A stretch of DNA of 35,292 nt. Origin: a bacterium (GTDB taxonomy: Bacteria > Patescibacteriota > Minisyncoccia > Minisyncoccales > CG1-02-41-26). The stretch is from contig JAUSHZ010000004.1 of the NCBI GenBank assembly GCA_030648255.1, positions 1 to 35,292 on the forward strand, read 5' to 3'. The position numbers and the translations under genes were made by a program. Of this stretch, positions 7,381-15,815 are shown piece by piece. Numbering within the stretch: position 1 is the first letter of the stretch; each line of letters begins with the position of its first letter. Under the pieces are notes generated by a model. The model worked only from the letters and a program-made list of their open reading frames with translations, was not told where the DNA came from and made no database searches.

Positions 7381-7947
7381 TTATTTCTTTGTTTTATACA
7401 TTCCAGCGTGGCCTGGCACAATATAATCAGCTATTTTTAAAATCATTTCTCGGTTTTGCTTGAGCAACTCCATATCGTCAGCGTATGGGTCGAAATCTGG
7501 GCTATTTTCTTTCCAAAAAATATCGCCGCAAATCGCCACTACGCCCTCTTTTGTGTCAGCTAACAAAGTTAACCCTGTGTGGCTATGCCCTGGAGTTTTA
7601 ATTATCTTAATATCTTCTGCAAATTGTTCTTTCCACTCTTGGGCTACGTTGCCATTCCACAAGGCAAAATACTCCAAAAGCTTGGCCTTTGGAAACATCC
7701 CCACATTTCTATAATGATCAGCATGAGAGTGAGTGACAAAAACATAATTAACGTCATTTATACCAATCCCCTCTTTAGTTAAAGCATTTTTCAGCAGTTC
7801 TTGGCTTTCTAAAACGCCTGGGTCAACCACCATGATAATATTGCCCGATTTAACTAAAGAAATCGTTGAGCAAGTTTTCTCCTCGCCGCTATTATCCTTA
7901 ACATCTGCTGACGTATACCCCTCAATTAAAACTTTTACCTCTGCCAT
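7381..7947 (-). CDS. Metallo-beta-lactamase-fold hydrolase
   Basis: 188 residues. HSHADH (73-78) is the HxHxDH zinc-binding motif. TPGHSHT (119-125) supplies the third-motif His, CGDIFW (Asp142) the bridging Asp, and IVPGHAGMY the final His. The set is complete, so a hydrolase with one or two metal ions is expected. Its short form resembles MBLAC1-like and other small MBL-fold proteins; the substrate is unknown. It is packed between NUDIX and DUF167 genes with gaps of 4 and 14 bp. Confidence 0.8.
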   Translation of the reverse strand: MAEVKVLIEGYTSADVKDNSGEEKTCSTISLVKSGNIIMVVDPGVLESQELLKNALTKEGIGINDVNYVFVTHSHADHYRNVGMFPKAKLLEYFALWNGNVAQEWKEQFAEDIKIIKTPGHSHTGLTLLADTKEGVVAICGDIFWKENSPDFDPYADDMELLKQNREMILKIADYIVPGHAGMYKTKK

Positions 7948-7951
7948 ATTT

Positions 7952-8416
7952 TTATATATTTTTATTTACATTATCCAAATACATTTCAGCTCCCTCTAAA
8001 TTAGCTAGCATAAAAAAGCTTTTTATATTCTCTTTGCTTAGCTTTACCCATTTAAACCCTGTGTGCTCCTCACTTATTTTTATATCGCCACTAATATATT
8101 TTGCTTCAAAAAAAATAACCAACCAGTGAACAAGCCCGCCCAAGGGGCTTTCTCTTTTGGGATTTTCCATGCGGCTCAAAGCAACTGGCTTTAAAGCGAG
8201 TTCGTACCCAATTTCGCCAAGCTCCTCCATTATTTCCCGTTTAATAATTTCATCAAAAGGAGTGTTAAATTCATTTTTTTCTATCCTGCCTCCGGGCAAA
8301 TCATGGAAACCAACAAAACGCCCGCCGTTTTCGCACTCCAAAATCAAGGTTTCCCCCTTATCGTCATTGAGAAAAACCTTTAACGAAACATTATAAAAAT
8401 CTCTTTCGCTTGGCAT
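7952..8416 (-). CDS. NUDIX hydrolase
   Basis: From the ATG at 8416 the product starts MPSERDFYNVSL. An upstream TTG at 8437 would overlap maf and is less likely. The Nudix box is GGRIEKNEF...KREIMEELGEIG. Between the first Glu and the REIMEE helix there are 10 residues, not 7, a three-residue insertion relative to Gx5Ex7REUxEExGU. The catalytic REIMEE helix is intact, so NDP-X or (d)NTP pyrophosphohydrolase activity is plausible. LVHWLVIFFEAKY and HTGFKWVKLS are typical later Nudix strands. It is translated 4 bp after maf. Confidence 0.82.
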   Translation of the reverse strand: MPSERDFYNVSLKVFLNDDKGETLILECENGGRFVGFHDLPGGRIEKNEFNTPFDEIIKREIMEELGEIGYELALKPVALSRMENPKRESPLGGLVHWLVIFFEAKYISGDIKISEEHTGFKWVKLSKENIKSFFMLANLEGAEMYLDNVNKNI

Positions 8417-8420
8417 AGTT

Positions 8421-9011
8421 TTAAATTTTATAGTCAAAGATGTTAATACCTGACTGTTTTAATAAAGCATTTAATTTAAATAATGGCAAGCCAAGAATGT
8501 TTGGATAATCTCCCTCTATTCTTTCAATAAAAACAGCAGCTTGGCCCTGAACGCCAAATCCTCCAGCTTTATCTAGAGGGTCTCCTGTTGCCACATAGTC
8601 GGATATTTCTTGCTCGGTTAAACTTTTAAACTTTACTTTGGTTATTTCAAAATCCTGCAACTCTTTTTTATTTTCAATATCAATAACTGCAATGCCAGAT
8701 ATTACTTCTACAGTTTGCCCGCTCATTTTTTGGAGCATTTCCTTGGCTTTCTCTGGTGTGTGTGGCTTACCAAAAATTTCATTATTAAAAATTACCACCA
8801 CATCAGCAGAAATTACCACGCCTTCAGATAATTTGCTTGCCACATCTCTGCCTTTTTCCAAAGCGTGGAATAATACTAATTCTTTTGGCGGCAAATTTAA
8901 ATTATTATCTTCTTCATAAGAGCTTGCCTGCACTTCAAAATTATTGCCAATTAAAAGCGTTAAAAGTTCTCTTCTTCTATATGAAACCGAAGCCAATATT
9001 ATTTTTTTCAT
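8421..9011 (-). CDS. maf: Maf-family nucleoside triphosphate pyrophosphatase
   Basis: 196 residues, normal Maf length. ILASVSYRRRELL (5-17) is the Maf N-terminal signature. ISADVVVIFN corresponds to the SADTVV region, and FGKPHTPEKAKEML, DPLDKAGGFGVQG and GDYPNILGLPL follow in order. Maf proteins hydrolyse non-canonical or canonical (d)NTPs (dTTP, UTP, m7GTP, depending on subgroup) and are linked to septum inhibition. The Asp-to-Val change next to the catalytic Asp (SADVVV, usually SADTVV) leaves the key Asp in place. It is probably co-transcribed with the NUDIX gene, making two nucleotide-sanitising enzymes side by side. Confidence 0.88.
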   Translation of the reverse strand: MKKIILASVSYRRRELLTLLIGNNFEVQASSYEEDNNLNLPPKELVLFHALEKGRDVASKLSEGVVISADVVVIFNNEIFGKPHTPEKAKEMLQKMSGQTVEVISGIAVIDIENKKELQDFEITKVKFKSLTEQEISDYVATGDPLDKAGGFGVQGQAAVFIERIEGDYPNILGLPLFKLNALLKQSGINIFDYKI

Positions 9012-9020
9012 AATTTATGA

Positions 9021-9719
9021 TTAAGTGCTTTGCCTATCTTTACTCAAAATGTAGAAGCTTGCCCCGCCACCGCAGTATTTCTCAATTAAATCAGCCAAGT
9101 CTTTTGTTGCTGTTTCTACATCCTCATAAGTTGCTGGAGATAGTGCCTCTATTACAATTATAGCGTTTTCTGTTTCTTCGGTGAGCTTGGTACGGTCCCC
9201 CTCCCGCCAGTTCCACCTTCGGCAAACCACGCCAATATTATCTTTATATACCACTTCGCCTTTTTGAGGGGGTTCGTTCTCTGTCCCACCCAAACGAATA
9301 AATGGCTCTGTGCCATCAGAAAAATCCAGAATTAAGTCCCCTTCTATTTTATCTGTGTCTTCCCCGCCAACCGGCAAAACATACTTTAAGGAAATATGAT
9401 TATACAAATCAACTAATTTATTAATATGGCGCAATTGGTCACCCTTTAATACGCGTCTAACCAAGGCTTCCGCCGAACATCTATATTGATGCGGATCAGA
9501 GCCAAACTTTCTATAGGCCATTCTCCAAGCGTTAAGTTGGGGATGCTGGCTAAAAGTTTCCATTCCAGACAATTTATCCGTTTGCTCTTTTTCTGCTTCG
9601 GCTAAAAGCTGAGCGACTTCTGGATCTTCTCCCCTATTATCAACATTTTTTAATAAAATAACCCCAGCAATAAAATCTGGAAAAGTATCAAATATTTCTT
9701 TTTGAATTTTAAATCCCAT
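9021..9719 (-). CDS. B3/B4 domain protein (free-standing PheRS-beta editing-like domain)
   Basis: 232 residues. The B3_4 fold found inside the PheRS beta chain is suggested by HPQLNAWRMAYRKFGSDPHQYRCSAEAL (split; the conserved 'WRxAYRxFG...P..R.S.EAL' pattern, about 59-86), followed by LVDLYNHISLKYVLPVGGEDTDKI and GEVVYKD...VCRRWNWREGDRTKL. In PheRS this domain clears mischarged Tyr-tRNA-Phe. Free-standing homologues are common in bacteria, and whether they deacylate tRNA is not established. It overlaps the following HAD gene by 11 bp. Confidence 0.78.
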   Translation of the reverse strand: MGFKIQKEIFDTFPDFIAGVILLKNVDNRGEDPEVAQLLAEAEKEQTDKLSGMETFSQHPQLNAWRMAYRKFGSDPHQYRCSAEALVRRVLKGDQLRHINKLVDLYNHISLKYVLPVGGEDTDKIEGDLILDFSDGTEPFIRLGGTENEPPQKGEVVYKDNIGVVCRRWNWREGDRTKLTEETENAIIVIEALSPATYEDVETATKDLADLIEKYCGGGASFYILSKDRQST

Positions 9720-10302
9720 ATTTTTCTAAGGCTTCCTCAAGCGAGTTAAGCCCAGTGTATAAAAATGAGTTAATACCAAGCCGATTGGCTATTTCTATAT
9801 TGCTTTGGGAATCATCAAAGTAAAGACACTCTTTTGCCTTCAAGTTGTTTTCTTTTAAAATATTTTTATAAGCTTTTAGGTTAGGCTTTACAAGCCCAGT
9901 CTGCCAAGAATAATACACTTTGTCAAAAATCTCGTCTAAAAATGGAAAAACCTGTTTATAGTATGCTGACCTTTCTGGAAAATTGTTAGAAAGAATAAAA
10001 ACTTTAATGCCCTTTTCTTTAATATTCTTTACTAATTCTATCATTTCTGGCACTTCTTTTTCCGCTTCAAACCAAAAATCAAAAAACTGCTCTTTGGTTA
10101 GGTAAACCTTCCAATTTTCTAGATAAGGATACCAAAGGTAAAAAGAATCTTTTACTGATTTTTGCCTGGCTAGATCCATAATTTCTTTTAAAACAGGTAA
10201 AAAGTCTTCAACGGGTACGCCGAACTTTTCAGCAAATCTTTCACTTAATTTCGGGCTTTGAATGAAAATACCGTTGAGATCAAAAATAATTGCTTTTATC
10301 AT
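9709..10302 (-). CDS. HAD-superfamily hydrolase with DxN motif I
   Basis: 197 residues. Motif I is IIFDLNGIF (nucleophile Asp8, but Asn10 where phosphatases have Asp). Motif II is VFILSNNF, motif III GLVKPN and motif IV YFDDSQSN with two Asp. The cap domain is helical (about 15-85), as in subclass IA. The missing general acid may reduce phosphatase turnover or indicate another reaction. It overlaps the membrane-protein gene by 4 bp (ATGA) upstream and the B3/B4 gene by 11 bp downstream, so it belongs to one operon. Confidence 0.8.
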   Translation of the reverse strand: MIKAIIFDLNGIFIQSPKLSERFAEKFGVPVEDFLPVLKEIMDLARQKSVKDSFYLWYPYLENWKVYLTKEQFFDFWFEAEKEVPEMIELVKNIKEKGIKVFILSNNFPERSAYYKQVFPFLDEIFDKVYYSWQTGLVKPNLKAYKNILKENNLKAKECLYFDDSQSNIEIANRLGINSFLYTGLNSLEEALEKYGI

Positions 10303-10835
10303 AGTTTTATTATGAAAAAGAAAATGTTCAACACATCAATCATTGCAATTAAAAAAACGCTAAAAAAAGTAACTAGGTAAGAAAAAACCGTTAAAGATAC
10401 CCTCAAGGCCTCTGGAATTTTTTTAAAAAATAAACTTTGATTAACTTTTTCCGACACCACAACCGGAAAAAGCACCCAAGCTAATAAAAGTAAAATTATA
10501 TAAGGCAAAGAACCCATAAGGGTGGGTGGATTAAGTATAAATACGGGCTTGGCTGAAACAATCAATATTGAATTCATAAAAAGACCAACTACGAAAAGCA
10601 ATGGGTGCTTTTTAAAGCCAAACATAAAGCCGATTAACCGCCTTGAAACTATAAGAAGGCTTAACTGTAAAACCACAAAGAGAAAGATAAAGGCTCCCAC
10701 ATAAGTTGGCCAATTCGGTAAAACAGTGCTAAACCCCCAAGTAATGCCTTGGGCCAACATTAAAACTATTACTGCTCCAAAAGGCACTATTAAGAACTTT
10801 TTGTAAAAATCTTTATCTATCCATTCTTCTTCCAT
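10299..10835 (-). CDS. Small integral membrane protein of unknown function
   Basis: 178 residues, starting with a charged MEEEWIDKDFYKKF. Hydrophobic stretches near 15-32, 42-64, 78-97, 107-128 and 148-172 suggest about five membrane helices. I do not recognise a family: there is no signal peptidase site, no transporter motif and no conserved charged residues inside the helices. It sits 8 bp after the radical SAM gene and overlaps the HAD gene by 4 bp. Confidence 0.6.
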   Translation of the reverse strand: MEEEWIDKDFYKKFLIVPFGAVIVLMLAQGITWGFSTVLPNWPTYVGAFIFLFVVLQLSLLIVSRRLIGFMFGFKKHPLLFVVGLFMNSILIVSAKPVFILNPPTLMGSLPYIILLLLAWVLFPVVVSEKVNQSLFFKKIPEALRVSLTVFSYLVTFFSVFLIAMIDVLNIFFFIIKL

Positions 10836-10843
10836 AATTTAAT

Positions 10844-11650
10844 TTAGTGCTTTACAATTTCGCGGACTTTTATGTTAAAGCTACTTATTTCTTCTTTTGT
10901 TTTATCAATAAAATCTTTATATAAAATTTCATTACTGACAATTTTATAACTTTGGGGAAATTCTTTTTGCAATACTTGAGCAAATTCTTTGCCTGCTCCT
11001 CGCAAGTTTAAAAACTCAAACCAATAATAATCAACGAAATTTCTAGTTTTATTAATAATATCCTGCAATCCCTCCTTCGCCAAAGCTCCGGCGGGCGAGG
11101 CAATTAACTCTGGAATAATCGGGCTAACAAAAGCATACGTTTTAATCCCCTGCTCTTTTAACCTCTGTAAAGCGCTGATTCTTTGTTGATTTTCCGGAGC
11201 TCCTGGCTCAAAAATATTTTTAGTTTTACCAATAAAACTATTTATAGTTAAACCAACTTCTATATTTTTAAATTGTTTTAAAATATCAATGTCTCGCAAA
11301 ACCAAATCTGATTTAGTTAGTATGGATAGTTTGGCGTTTTTATCTAGGTTTTCTAAAATCTTTCTAGTGAACTTTAACTCTTTTTCTATTGGCTGGTATG
11401 CGTCACAAATTGAACTCATAAATACCGTGCCTTTTACTTTTCTATCTTTAGCTAGTTCTGGGCCGTTTATTTTTGCTTCCACCCATGTCCCCCATTTGCC
11501 ATACTCTATTGGTCGCCACCTCGCAATAAATTTTGCATAGCAATACAAGCAGTTATGGCCACAGCCAACATAGGGATTTATTACATAATCAGCCTCAAGC
11601 TTAGTTTTCGTAAAAATCTCCTTGGCTTTTATCTCAATTATTTTAATCAT
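10844..11650 (-). CDS. SPL-like radical SAM protein (Rv2578c/SplB-type)
   Basis: The best start is the ATG at 11650, preceded by GGAGGAG at 9 nt; a TTG at 11668 is also in frame. The product has 268 residues. GCGHNCLYCYA holds the radical-SAM cysteines C30, C34 and C37. VINPYVGCGHNC and the later VFMSSICDAYQPIE, LTKS and EVGLTIN are typical of the spore-photoproduct-lyase-like group often annotated 'radical SAM protein' or 'DNA repair photolyase'. The exact reaction is unknown. Residues encoded at 11071-11100 (SPAGALAKEG) look like an in-frame palindromic insertion. It overlaps the VOC gene by 8 bp. Confidence 0.82.
   Translation of the reverse strand: MIKIIEIKAKEIFTKTKLEADYVINPYVGCGHNCLYCYAKFIARWRPIEYGKWGTWVEAKINGPELAKDRKVKGTVFMSSICDAYQPIEKELKFTRKILENLDKNAKLSILTKSDLVLRDIDILKQFKNIEVGLTINSFIGKTKNIFEPGAPENQQRISALQRLKEQGIKTYAFVSPIIPELIASPAGALAKEGLQDIINKTRNFVDYYWFEFLNLRGAGKEFAQVLQKEFPQSYKIVSNEILYKDFIDKTKEEISSFNIKVREIVKH
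11071..11100. repeat. In-frame GC-rich palindromic element in the radical SAM gene
   Basis: CCTC-CTT-CGCC (11071-11081) pairs imperfectly with GGCG-GGC-GAGG (11090-11100) across AAAGCTCC. The segment is much richer in GC than its surroundings and encodes SPAGALAKEG in the radical SAM protein. A similar element lies in the helicase gene at 17317-17363. Confidence 0.55.
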
Positions 11651-12020
11651 ACTTTGGCTCTCCTCCAAATTTTGTTAAATCAATAATAGGAATTTTGTTT
11701 CCGTCTATGTCAGTTATAATTGCAAATTTACCGCAGCGTACTTCCATTGGCTGTTGCAAAATTTTATAGCCCTTTTGTTTATGCTCATTACAAAAAGATT
11801 CAACATTATCAACCAAAAAGCTAAAGTCTAGGTTTGGAAGTTCCGGGTCACTATGGATAACTATTTCTGAGTCGCTTTTTTCAAAAACAAAGCCAACCAT
11901 TTTTTTCTTTTCATCATGCCATGCCTTTTTAAGCCCTAATTCTCTCTCATAAAACTCGCTGGCTTTTTCCAAGTCTTTTACATAAAACATTATGTTGTCA
12001 ATTTTAAGTAATTTTTGCAT
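11643..12020 (-). CDS. VOC-superfamily protein (glyoxalase/bleomycin-resistance-like)
   Basis: 125 residues. Two beta-alpha-beta-beta-beta units are visible. The first starts IDNIMFYVKDLEKASEFYERELGLK, the usual VOC opening of 'xxxVxDxxxSxxFYxxxLG' (split by structure, about 7-31). The second begins near 66 with LDFSFLVDNVESFCNEHKQ. ITDIDGNKIPIID near the end contains the 'DPDGN'-type turn. Metal ligands may be His57 (VIHSD) and the terminal acidic residues. The substrate is unknown. It overlaps the radical SAM start by 8 bp and follows the GNAT gene by 2 bp. Confidence 0.72.
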   Translation of the reverse strand: MQKLLKIDNIMFYVKDLEKASEFYERELGLKKAWHDEKKKMVGFVFEKSDSEIVIHSDPELPNLDFSFLVDNVESFCNEHKQKGYKILQQPMEVRCGKFAIITDIDGNKIPIIDLTKFGGEPKYD

Positions 12021-12022
12021 AT

Positions 12023-12550
12023 TTAAAGTTTAATTCTTTTAAGAAAATTATTTTCTTTTGGAGGTTGCAAAATTTTATAAAACAAATAATCGTCAGCGCC
12101 GTAATAACTTTTTGGAATTTTACCAACATAGGTAAATCCCTGTTTTTTGTAAAAATCTAAGTTTCTTTTATCGGTCCAAAGGTGTATTTTGTGCATACCG
12201 AGCCGTTTGGCATCTTTTTGCCACATTTTTAAAAGAGCAGTGGCTATTCCATGGCCTTGGTGTTCTTTTGCTACTGCCAGCCAATTTGCCATACCAATAC
12301 CACCGCAGATATAAGTTGTATACAAAAAGCCTGCAACTTCATTTTTGCTATAGGCTAAATAAAGCGCTATTCTTTTATCTTTTAAGCCTTCCTCTATATA
12401 TTGCAAGGGATATTCTTTCTCTAAAAAAGCTTTTCTTGTTTTAATAGAGTACTCGGGAAACTGGGTTTTAATATTTTTCGCAAAAGCTGGCCAAAAAGTA
12501 TTTAAGTCTTTTATAGTTGCTTTTTTAAAAGTATATTTATTTTTTTGCAT
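12023..12550 (-). CDS. GNAT-family N-acetyltransferase
   Basis: From the ATG at 12550 the product is MQKNKYTFKKATIKDLNTFW..., 175 residues. NWLAVAKEHQGHGIATALLKMWQKDAKRLG (motif A; the QGHGIA acetyl-CoA loop is near 105-110) and the following LWTDKRNLDFYKKQGFTYVG (motif B) are typical of GNAT enzymes. The acceptor is unknown. The frame can be extended upstream to a GTG at 12592 through three 12-nt repeats encoding LLNH, but the same repeat precedes atpB, where it is clearly a leader. I therefore place it outside the gene. Confidence 0.82.
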   Translation of the reverse strand: MQKNKYTFKKATIKDLNTFWPAFAKNIKTQFPEYSIKTRKAFLEKEYPLQYIEEGLKDKRIALYLAYSKNEVAGFLYTTYICGGIGMANWLAVAKEHQGHGIATALLKMWQKDAKRLGMHKIHLWTDKRNLDFYKKQGFTYVGKIPKSYYGADDYLFYKILQPPKENNFLKRIKL

Positions 12551-12592
12551 ATGATTTAATAAATGGTTTAGCAAATGATTCAGCAGAATCAC
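12551..12592 (-). repeat. Leader with three tandem 12-nt repeats (YTRYTRAAYCAT)
   Basis: On the minus strand CTGCTGAATCAT, TTGCTAAACCAT and TTATTAAATCAT follow each other (12575-12586, 12563-12574, 12551-12562) and run straight into the ATG of the GNAT gene. CATAGGGTGATT precedes them. A two-unit version with the same preceding sequence lies before atpB (27791-27820). Confidence 0.75.
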
Positions 12593-12629
12593 CCTATGGG
12601 CTCACCCTAGGGGCTTATGCTTGGCACAG

Positions 12630-14150
12630 CTAAAGCATGCTTTGCAAGCATACTTCTTTTCTCGCTAAATCTTTTGAAGTAAGCGGCTCGCCTCTATAGC
12701 TATCAGCTGGCCTCATAACAAAGGGCGGTAAAAAATAAGGAATTCCGTCCATTATAATTTGGTAAGGTCTCTTGATTTTCATATTTCCAAGAAAAACAAG
12801 AATTTTGCAGTAAATAGTATCTCTAAAAACTTCGTATCTTAGCCCTGGGCTACCGCTAAGAGCGTGCTTAAAACTATAAATAATGGAGAATCCTTTTCTT
12901 ATCTCCACAAGAGCTTCTTCTGGCGACATATTATAAAGCTTTCTTACATAATGCCTTGTATCGTAATTATTTGGGTCCCAATCCACAATTTCATTGTTTT
13001 GAACAGCTTCGCTGTAATCTTTTGTGCCGGGAAAGGGCACCAAATCAAACGGCGTTACTATGTCGAACTTACTTGCCATTAGCCTTGCCTCTTTTTGAAT
13101 ACTCTTAGCTTTTTGGTTTGGCCAGCCAGTTATCCAACCAGCATCTACTTTAATTTTGTATTTGTGGAACTCTTCAACTAATTTTTGGTAATTCTCTGGA
13201 TTATTTTGTTTTTTGTTAGAAGCTTGCAAGTTATCCAAATCAAGAGATTCAACGCCTAAGTACACTTGATTTATCCCGGCAAAAGCTAGATCGCGAACAT
13301 CAGACGGGCTTATGGCTGTATCTAATTGAGCAAAAATTCTTAACTTTTTACCCAACCGCTCATTAAGAACTATCAGCTCTTGCAATAATTGGCGATAATT
13401 TGGAGAACGCCTAAAATTATCATCTAAAAACATAATGGGCAGGCCTAGTTTATGCGTTCTTTCAACCCAATCAATCACTCCGCCTATGCTTCTTGCTCTG
13501 TGCGGAAGCATTTCTCTGCCTCGCAATAGTGTTACGCAACAAAACGAACAGCCAAACGGACAGCCCTCGGAAGTATCAATGCCTGCCATTGGATTTAAGC
13601 CATGCTTATAACCATCGCCAATAACATCTGGTATGTCTGGAAAAGGCGCTTTGCTTAAATCAACAAACGATCGTTGCCAGTATAGTAATTTTAAAGAATT
13701 ATTAACAAAATCCGTGACTATTTTGGGTATTGTTTCTTCGCCTTCGCCAATATTAAAACTAATGCCTTCATTCTTAAGTATCTCATAAATTTTCCAATCG
13801 GCCAAAGTAACGCCAATACCGCCAATTACCACATCGATATTGGCTCGCTTGAGTCGGCGCGCGATATCAATGGCTCTTGGCAATTCAAATGTTTTAGCAC
13901 TAATGAAAATTAATTTTTTTATATAACTTTTATTATCAATAATTTCTTGAATATATTTTTCACCTCTTTCTAGTCTATCATTAACGCAAATTATTTCAAA
14001 ACTTACACCCAAAATTTGAGCCACTTGATTGATCAAAGCCCTCATCACGCCAAAAATTGGCGGGATCATTAAAAGCCAGCGAAATTGAAATAATCTTCCC
14101 GTATCTTCATACGAGCTGGGTGATATAATCCATATGCCAAAACTTTTCAT
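12630..14150 (-). CDS. B12-binding-domain radical SAM protein
   Basis: 506 residues. The N-terminus (about 30-155) resembles a cobalamin-binding Rossmann fold: VIGGIGVTLADWKI and FNIGEGEETIPKIV are the usual 'GG.H.T...E' and 'GEGE' landmarks. The classical DxHxxG is absent, so the cofactor may be lost. SEGCPFGCSFC gives the iron-sulfur cysteines C197, C201 and C204. FLDDNFRRS and VYLGVESLD are typical of the Elp3/MiaB-like TIM barrel. Such enzymes methylate or rearrange lipids, hopanoids, bacteriochlorophyll or peptides; no substrate can be assigned. The gene has its own promoter. Confidence 0.8.
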   Translation of the reverse strand: MKSFGIWIISPSSYEDTGRLFQFRWLLMIPPIFGVMRALINQVAQILGVSFEIICVNDRLERGEKYIQEIIDNKSYIKKLIFISAKTFELPRAIDIARRLKRANIDVVIGGIGVTLADWKIYEILKNEGISFNIGEGEETIPKIVTDFVNNSLKLLYWQRSFVDLSKAPFPDIPDVIGDGYKHGLNPMAGIDTSEGCPFGCSFCCVTLLRGREMLPHRARSIGGVIDWVERTHKLGLPIMFLDDNFRRSPNYRQLLQELIVLNERLGKKLRIFAQLDTAISPSDVRDLAFAGINQVYLGVESLDLDNLQASNKKQNNPENYQKLVEEFHKYKIKVDAGWITGWPNQKAKSIQKEARLMASKFDIVTPFDLVPFPGTKDYSEAVQNNEIVDWDPNNYDTRHYVRKLYNMSPEEALVEIRKGFSIIYSFKHALSGSPGLRYEVFRDTIYCKILVFLGNMKIKRPYQIIMDGIPYFLPPFVMRPADSYRGEPLTSKDLARKEVCLQSML

Positions 14151-14195
14151 ATCTCATTTATTATTTAAATGTAGCTTTTTTGGCTGAATTTGGCA

Positions 14196-14224
14196 ATTAT
14201 AGTAATTCCCTACACAACCAAAAA
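14196..14224 (-). promoter_or_regulatory. Candidate promoter of the B12/radical SAM gene
   Basis: TATAAT (14196-14201, minus) with TTTTTG 17 nt upstream (14219-14224). The predicted start leaves a leader of about 40 nt. The -35 is poor and lies within the preceding terminator-like hairpin. Confidence 0.45.
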
Positions 14225-14253
14225 CCCTTTGCCTAATGGAAAAGGTTTTGGTT
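14216..14253 (-). terminator. Terminator-like hairpin after the anti-sigma-like gene
   Basis: AACCAAAACCTTT pairs with AAAGGGTTTTTGGTT (14216-14230) across a 10-nt loop, 30 bp past the stop at 14283. The T-rich part lies in the 3' arm of the stem. Confidence 0.55.
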
Positions 14254-14282
14254 CAAATTTCCACTACTACATTATTATGTTA

Positions 14283-15809
14283 TTACTTAGCTTCACCTTG
14301 GCCGCTTTCAAACATTGGCATTGGCACGGGCTGTGGGCCTTGTTGATCTTGAAAATCTAGCATTTCTGTTATTAACGGCACCACAATATTTTCTGGGCTG
14401 TAGTAATATTGGCTGGCTTGATTTTCCTTTACTGGAAAAAGAAGGGCGGGCACTACAAATTCTTCTGTTTTGCCATTTTGATATCTAGTGATACTTTCAT
14501 AAACTCTTTGGGGTTCGCCTAATTCTACCTCTATTGTTTCGCCTAAGTTATTGTCATAGTTGTTGTAATAAGGCCTATATATTTTTTGAATAGCCTCTAA
14601 AATTTTATTAAAGTCGGTTTGAGCTTCATAAAACGAGCTTTGATAATTCTGGGTTTTTAAGTTCCACAAACTCATTACTTTGTTGCTTGTGGTGTCAACA
14701 GTTATATTCATGCCCACCTTTCCTCCGCCTTGGTCATATATTTGCTGGCCATTAACTAACATTGGGTAAATAACGCTTAAAGAAGATGGGATATAACATC
14801 TGTTTTCAAGAGATGCTCTACACGCCCTTAAAATCCATTGTTTTTGCACTTCTGGGGAGCCGTAGTTAGCGGCATTTATGCCATACTTGGCTAAAAACCT
14901 ATTTGCAATAGCGATAACTTTATCATCTGGAGGCAAGCTACTTATACTTTCTTGCGCGTCCAGATTATCTACTGCCACCACCATTCCCATATCTTGATTT
15001 ATAGAAACCATGCCGTTATTAAAATCAAGGCTTATGGAATATCCAGAATTGCCTGGTTCTTTTAAGGTAACATATTGGGCTAACAAGCCAGAAAACTTTG
15101 CAAAGTTTAAGCCTTCCCATTTTAAATTAGAAAACATTCTTCCAACCAAAGTTGCTTGAGAAGTTTCACTTTTGCGCTTATATACTTTTAGCTGGCTTTC
15201 GTTTAATTCAACTGGATCACCTTTATAGGTATAGATAATATTATATGCTCTGTATGGCATCATTTTATTTATTGGAGCTGAAATGCCTTCACCTCCACCC
15301 GCTACATAACGGCTAGGGTTTTGGGCTAAATTGGTTTGGCTGGATTGGCTGAGTTGTTTAAGTCCGCTGGTACTCCCTTCTGGTGCTGTTGCTGGGGTAA
15401 AGTCACCCAAAGCCAGCTTACCAAAACTATTTTTCTCAACTTCTTGCGCATTAAAAATAAATGGATCGTTTAGGGTTAGCTGTTGAGGGTTATTCTTTGA
15501 AAGCATCCATGGCATTGCCACCAATAAAACAACCCCAATTCCAGCTGTAACATAGGCAACTGGCCTTAAGGCAAAGCGCCATGAAAAAGTAGCTTGACGC
15601 CTGAGTTGCTTTTGACTTTTTAGTTCTTCGGCTTTTCTCAAAACTTGCGCTTTTAATTCTTGTTTAAAATTTTCATTAATCATAATTTCTGGTTTATTCT
15701 CTAGTAATTTTGCTATTAAAGCTGAAAGCTCTTTTTCCATAGCTTTAAATGACGGGTCAATTTGATAAAGATCGCTTAAAATATTATCTAAAATTTTTTC
15801 ATTTTCCAT
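14283..15809 (-). CDS. Membrane-anchored probable anti-sigma factor / extracytoplasmic protein
   Basis: 508 residues. A cytoplasmic segment of ~80 residues (helical, charged, ending QLRRQATFSWRFALRP) precedes one membrane helix (about 83-104, YVTAGIGVVLLVAMPWML). A long extracytoplasmic part follows with a Ser/Thr/Gly-rich linker (140-180) and then beta-rich sequence. The final region ends in PQPVPMPMF. It begins 6 bp after the ECF sigma gene. That position and topology (cytoplasmic N-terminus, single TM, external sensor) match anti-sigma factors, though I see no ZAS HxxxCxxC motif. The name is therefore an inference from context; the external domain is unrecognised. Confidence 0.6.
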   Translation of the reverse strand: MENEKILDNILSDLYQIDPSFKAMEKELSALIAKLLENKPEIMINENFKQELKAQVLRKAEELKSQKQLRRQATFSWRFALRPVAYVTAGIGVVLLVAMPWMLSKNNPQQLTLNDPFIFNAQEVEKNSFGKLALGDFTPATAPEGSTSGLKQLSQSSQTNLAQNPSRYVAGGGEGISAPINKMMPYRAYNIIYTYKGDPVELNESQLKVYKRKSETSQATLVGRMFSNLKWEGLNFAKFSGLLAQYVTLKEPGNSGYSISLDFNNGMVSINQDMGMVVAVDNLDAQESISSLPPDDKVIAIANRFLAKYGINAANYGSPEVQKQWILRACRASLENRCYIPSSLSVIYPMLVNGQQIYDQGGGKVGMNITVDTTSNKVMSLWNLKTQNYQSSFYEAQTDFNKILEAIQKIYRPYYNNYDNNLGETIEVELGEPQRVYESITRYQNGKTEEFVVPALLFPVKENQASQYYYSPENIVVPLITEMLDFQDQQGPQPVPMPMFESGQGEAK

Positions 15810-15815
15810 AAATAT

